Notes under the pieces: generated by a model
The model's database searches: none
What the model saw: only the letters and a program-made list of their open reading frames with translations
What the model was told of the DNA's origin: nothing
Part shown: in pieces, positions 61,415 through 64,000 of the stretch
Position numbering within the stretch: the first letter of the stretch is position 1
Layout of the letters: each line of letters begins with the position of its first letter
Assembly (NCBI RefSeq): GCF_001050235.1
Contig: NZ_DF967972.1
Coordinates: forward strand, 4,058,724 to 4,122,723
DNA: 64,000 nucleotides
Direction of reading: 5' to 3'
From: Longilinea arvoryzae
Lineage (GTDB): Bacteria; Chloroflexota; Anaerolineae; Anaerolineales; Anaerolineaceae
Position numbers and translations under genes: made by a program

Positions 61415-64000
61415 TTAAAACGTTGGCGTCTCTGCGACCGCCGGATGGGTCTCGCCCAGGATTTCGATCACCCCGCTCGAGCCGTTCAGGCGAACCCGCT
61501 GCCCGGTGCGTAACTGCGACGTGGCCCGATCCACGCCGACGGCGGCCGGGATGCCGTATTCGCGCGCCACCACCGCGCCGTGGGTCATCATGCCCCCCAC
61601 CTCCATGATCAGGCCGGCCGCGGTCAGGAACAGCGGCGTCCAGGAGGGATCGGTGCCGGGGCACACCAGAATTTCGCCCGGCAGCAGGCCGGCTTTACGC
61701 GGATCGAACACCACCCGCACGCGCCCTTCCACCACACCCGGCGACACCGGACTGCCGGTCAGTTGCCCGGCATGCCCGTTGCCGGCCATGCCGTCATAGA
61801 AGGCGCGTCCGTCCGAAAGTAGCAGGCGCGGCACCTGGCGGCGGAGCAGTTCACGTTGATAGGCCTCGCGCCGTTCTACGATTCGCCTGTGCCAATCGCG
61901 CCCGGATTGCCCCTCCGGTTCGGTTGCGAAATCGTGCAGTTCACGAAAGTCAAGATAGAGCAGGTCATCCGCGTGCGCCAGATCGCCTGCCTTTACCAAC
62001 TCCTCTCCGATCCTCAACAGGGCCCAACGGAACTGTGCGAACAGTCGCACCATGAAAAATTTTGGAGATTCACGCGTTCCCATCAATTCGCGAATCCGCC
62101 GACCCAGGAAACGCGCCTGCTGAGCCTTGATCCAGCCGCCGTGCGTCTCACCCAGCGCGTTTGCCAATTGCTCCAGTGCCCGCTGGCTGGACGCCGCTCC
62201 GCGTGCAAAAGTCTCATCCGGCGCATGTTCACCCGGTTGAATTTGCAGGTAACCGCTCAAGATCTCGAAAACGTGCGTAGGATCCTCGACCCAGCGTGGT
62301 CTGCCCAGGTCGATCTCGCCCAGGCCGCGCCCGCCGTAGCGTTGCATGAAACTGGAGAGTGCCGCCTGAGTGGCAGGATGCGACCCGCCCGCCATCCAAC
62401 GCTGCGCCATTTCAGCTGCCGAATGATCTGCAAACTCCGCCAGAGCCGCCGGATCCTGGCGGATGGCGCAGGCGGCGGCCCATAACGCCAGATCCATCTC
62501 GGTTGTGGGGTTGTACGCCAGCCCGCGTGTCAGTTCCAGCAGCGTATCCGTCCAGCCGCCGTTCTGGGATGGCAGATCCTGAAGGCGTACGCGCAGCAGA
62601 TTTAAGGATGCCATTCCGGACGCAACCAGAGAAATGAATAGGATCAGGTTATGCGGCAGGAATTCTTCGATCATTTTGGGGAATAAGCGGGAAAGTTGCG
62701 CCAGACGTTCGCGCGGGCTTCCTTGAACCGCGGCCATGCGCGTTCCGATTTCTTTCAGCACGGCTTCCGTCCGGTTCAAAATGGCCTTACGGCGCGCGGA
62801 GGGCGAGAGCAGGTTCAACACCACATTTCCGGCCAACGGCAGAAAAAACCTTGCAAGCTGCCGGCGCGCCCGCCAGGAGATTCCTTCACGCTCTGGCCGC
62901 AGATTGGGTTCATCCAACAGTTGCAGAATAATCTGGCGGGTGGAAGGTTCGATAAAAGCCATCGCCATCGGGACAAGTTTACGCCCGACCGTGTTGCGCA
63001 GAAGCGGTGTCAGGCGAATCCATAAGCGCTCACCGGCTTCGAAGAGAATCGTCTGAGTTTCGGCGGTGTAATGAGCGTCGATGATGCGAGCGCCCGCGGT
63101 CAAGAGCTGGCGAATGGCATCCCTACCGCATGGAGTCATCGGGTCGAGCATGCCCTGCACGGCTGCAAAGGAGAAGAACACCTGCAGCGGTTCGGCCGGG
63201 ACGGCGGATGGAATTGGAAAGAGCGAGGTCACCGTGCGGGATTGAAGCAGCGACAACCGCCCTTCCGCCCAGGCCCACTCGATATCCTGGGGCTGCCCGT
63301 ACATCGCCGCCACCCGCTGCCCGAGCGCGGCCAATTCCAAAATCACCTCATCCGGCAGCGCCTGGCGGGTCACCTCCGGGTTTGCCTCGCTTTGAACGCC
63401 GCCGCCATCTCGCGGCCTGACGGCCAGCGCCTTGCGGCCCAGCCGGCGTGAAGTGACCCGCCCGAACTGGGTATCCACCCCAAAATGATCCGGCTCCACC
63501 TGTCCGGAGACGATCCCTTCGCCCAGGCCGAAAGTGGCGTCGATGACCGTCTCGCTGCGCAGCCCGCTGAGCGGATTGGCCGTGAACAGCACCCCCGAAA
63601 CCTCGGCGGGAACCATGCGCTGCACCACCACCGCCAGCGCCATACCCTCCTGCGGCACGTGGTTGCGCATCCGGTAACCGATGGCCCGCGCGGTCCACAG
63701 GCTGGCCCAACATTTCACCACCGCATCCAGCAGGGCTGCCTCGCCGATCACGTTCAGGTAGGTATCCTGCTGCCCGGCGAAGGACAATTCGGGCAGGTCC
63801 TCGGCGGTCGCCGATGAACGCACCGCCACGGCCGGGCCGCCCAGCGAGCGGTAAGCGGCGCGAATTCCATTCGCGGTTTCCGCGGGTATCTGCCCGTCCG
63901 CGAATAACGCCCGGATGGATGCCGAAGCCGCTTCCAGCGTCTCCATTTCTTCTGCGCCTTCCGGCAGCGCGGCCAGGATGCGCGTTTCCAGATCGTTGGC
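61415..64000 (-). CDS. PEP synthase / rifampin phosphotransferase-like enzyme, partial (5' end outside window)
   Basis: At least 861 residues; the frame stays open to the window edge, so the N-terminus is missing. It begins with the PPDK_N/PEP-synthase ATP-grasp region (VAVRSSATAEDLPELSFAGQQDTYLN, SLWTARAIGYRMRN, GVLFTANPLSG). A long helical middle domain follows, then the swivelling phosphohistidine domain with GGMMTHGAVVAREYGIPAAVG at about residues 805-825 of the visible part. This ATP-middle-His order matches rifampin phosphotransferases and short PEP-synthase-like proteins; the PEP-binding barrel of PPDK is absent. Activity is not determined. Confidence 0.85.
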   Translation of the reverse strand, partial: ANDLETRILAALPEGAEEMETLEAASASIRALFADGQIPAETANGIRAAYRSLGGPAVAVRSSATAEDLPELSFAGQQDTYLNVIGEAALLDAVVKCWASLWTARAIGYRMRNHVPQEGMALAVVVQRMVPAEVSGVLFTANPLSGLRSETVIDATFGLGEGIVSGQVEPDHFGVDTQFGRVTSRRLGRKALAVRPRDGGGVQSEANPEVTRQALPDEVILELAALGQRVAAMYGQPQDIEWAWAEGRLSLLQSRTVTSLFPIPSAVPAEPLQVFFSFAAVQGMLDPMTPCGRDAIRQLLTAGARIIDAHYTAETQTILFEAGERLWIRLTPLLRNTVGRKLVPMAMAFIEPSTRQIILQLLDEPNLRPEREGISWRARRQLARFFLPLAGNVVLNLLSPSARRKAILNRTEAVLKEIGTRMAAVQGSPRERLAQLSRLFPKMIEEFLPHNLILFISLVASGMASLNLLRVRLQDLPSQNGGWTDTLLELTRGLAYNPTTEMDLALWAAACAIRQDPAALAEFADHSAAEMAQRWMAGGSHPATQAALSSFMQRYGGRGLGEIDLGRPRWVEDPTHVFEILSGYLQIQPGEHAPDETFARGAASSQRALEQLANALGETHGGWIKAQQARFLGRRIRELMGTRESPKFFMVRLFAQFRWALLRIGEELVKAGDLAHADDLLYLDFRELHDFATEPEGQSGRDWHRRIVERREAYQRELLRRQVPRLLLSDGRAFYDGMAGNGHAGQLTGSPVSPGVVEGRVRVVFDPRKAGLLPGEILVCPGTDPSWTPLFLTAAGLIMEVGGMMTHGAVVAREYGIPAAVGVDRATSQLRTGQRVRLNGSSGVIEILGETHPAVAETPTF

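Overview
The window is a GC-rich bacterial chromosome segment. Its gene content and intergenic repeats look most like an Anaerolineae-type Chloroflexota genome: a complete compact his operon, CASTOR/POLLUX-type channel, lar genes, CHAT and caspase-like peptidases, and many CACGGAG/CACAGAG palindromes. The phylum is an inference from content; no rRNA or tRNA gene is visible. The stretch from about 4.65 to 10.3 kb is clearly richer in A+T than the rest and looks acquired.

Layout. 0-1 kb: a cut-off membrane protein and a CPBP intramembrane protease. 1.2-4.65 kb: a LuxR-type response regulator, a membrane histidine kinase and a small membrane protein. 5.2-10.1 kb: an AT-rich surface-glycan island (GT-C-like membrane protein, FAD oxidoreductase, GT2). 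10.4-18.2 kb: MazG-like protein, SDR, then the nickel-pincer cofactor genes larB, larE and larC with an upstream P-loop NTPase. Two identical inverted copies of an IS110-family element lie here, one between larB and larE. 18.4-26.6 kb: a lipoprotein hydrolase, then a histidine operon in the order G-D-CB(fusion)-H-A-F-I-E, preceded by a consensus promoter, a His-rich leader peptide starting at the predicted transcription start, and an attenuator terminator. 26.7-37.4 kb: RNase D-like exonuclease, DUF4380 protein, CASTOR/POLLUX-type channel, alkaline-phosphatase-fold membrane protein, a DUF4405 pair divergent from an OmpR-type two-component system, and a biotin-dependent carboxyltransferase subunit. 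37.5-41.3 kb: MoaD/ThiS-like protein and a corrinoid ABC transporter (btuFCD) under a cobalamin riboswitch. 41.4-46.2 kb: DUF4332 protein, small helical protein, M23 lipoprotein, a TetR/GNAT pair with a clear promoter-operator, and a beta-propeller-like lipoprotein. 46.5-53.2 kb: alpha/beta hydrolase, GH13_18 sugar phosphorylase, sugar epimerase, alkyladenine glycosylase, NeuD-like acyltransferase and a GNAT-nucleotidyltransferase fusion. 53.4-59.3 kb: a co-oriented cluster of a metallo-beta-lactamase-fold protein, a small membrane protein, a gingipain/caspase-like protein, a papain-like peptidase and a CHAT peptidase. 59.5-64 kb: hpt, a radical SAM protein and a cut-off PEP-synthase-like enzyme.

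The most notable systems are the histidine attenuator with its apparently leaderless leader peptide; the IS110 element, whose upstream non-coding end carries short matches to its own target and donor junctions (a bridge-RNA candidate) and which has landed twice in the host's dispersed repeat; and the three-peptidase plus MBL cluster, which may be an undescribed conflict or programmed-death module. The dispersed palindromic repeats recur between and inside operons and in places supply stop codons and possibly ribosome-binding sequence to neighbouring genes.
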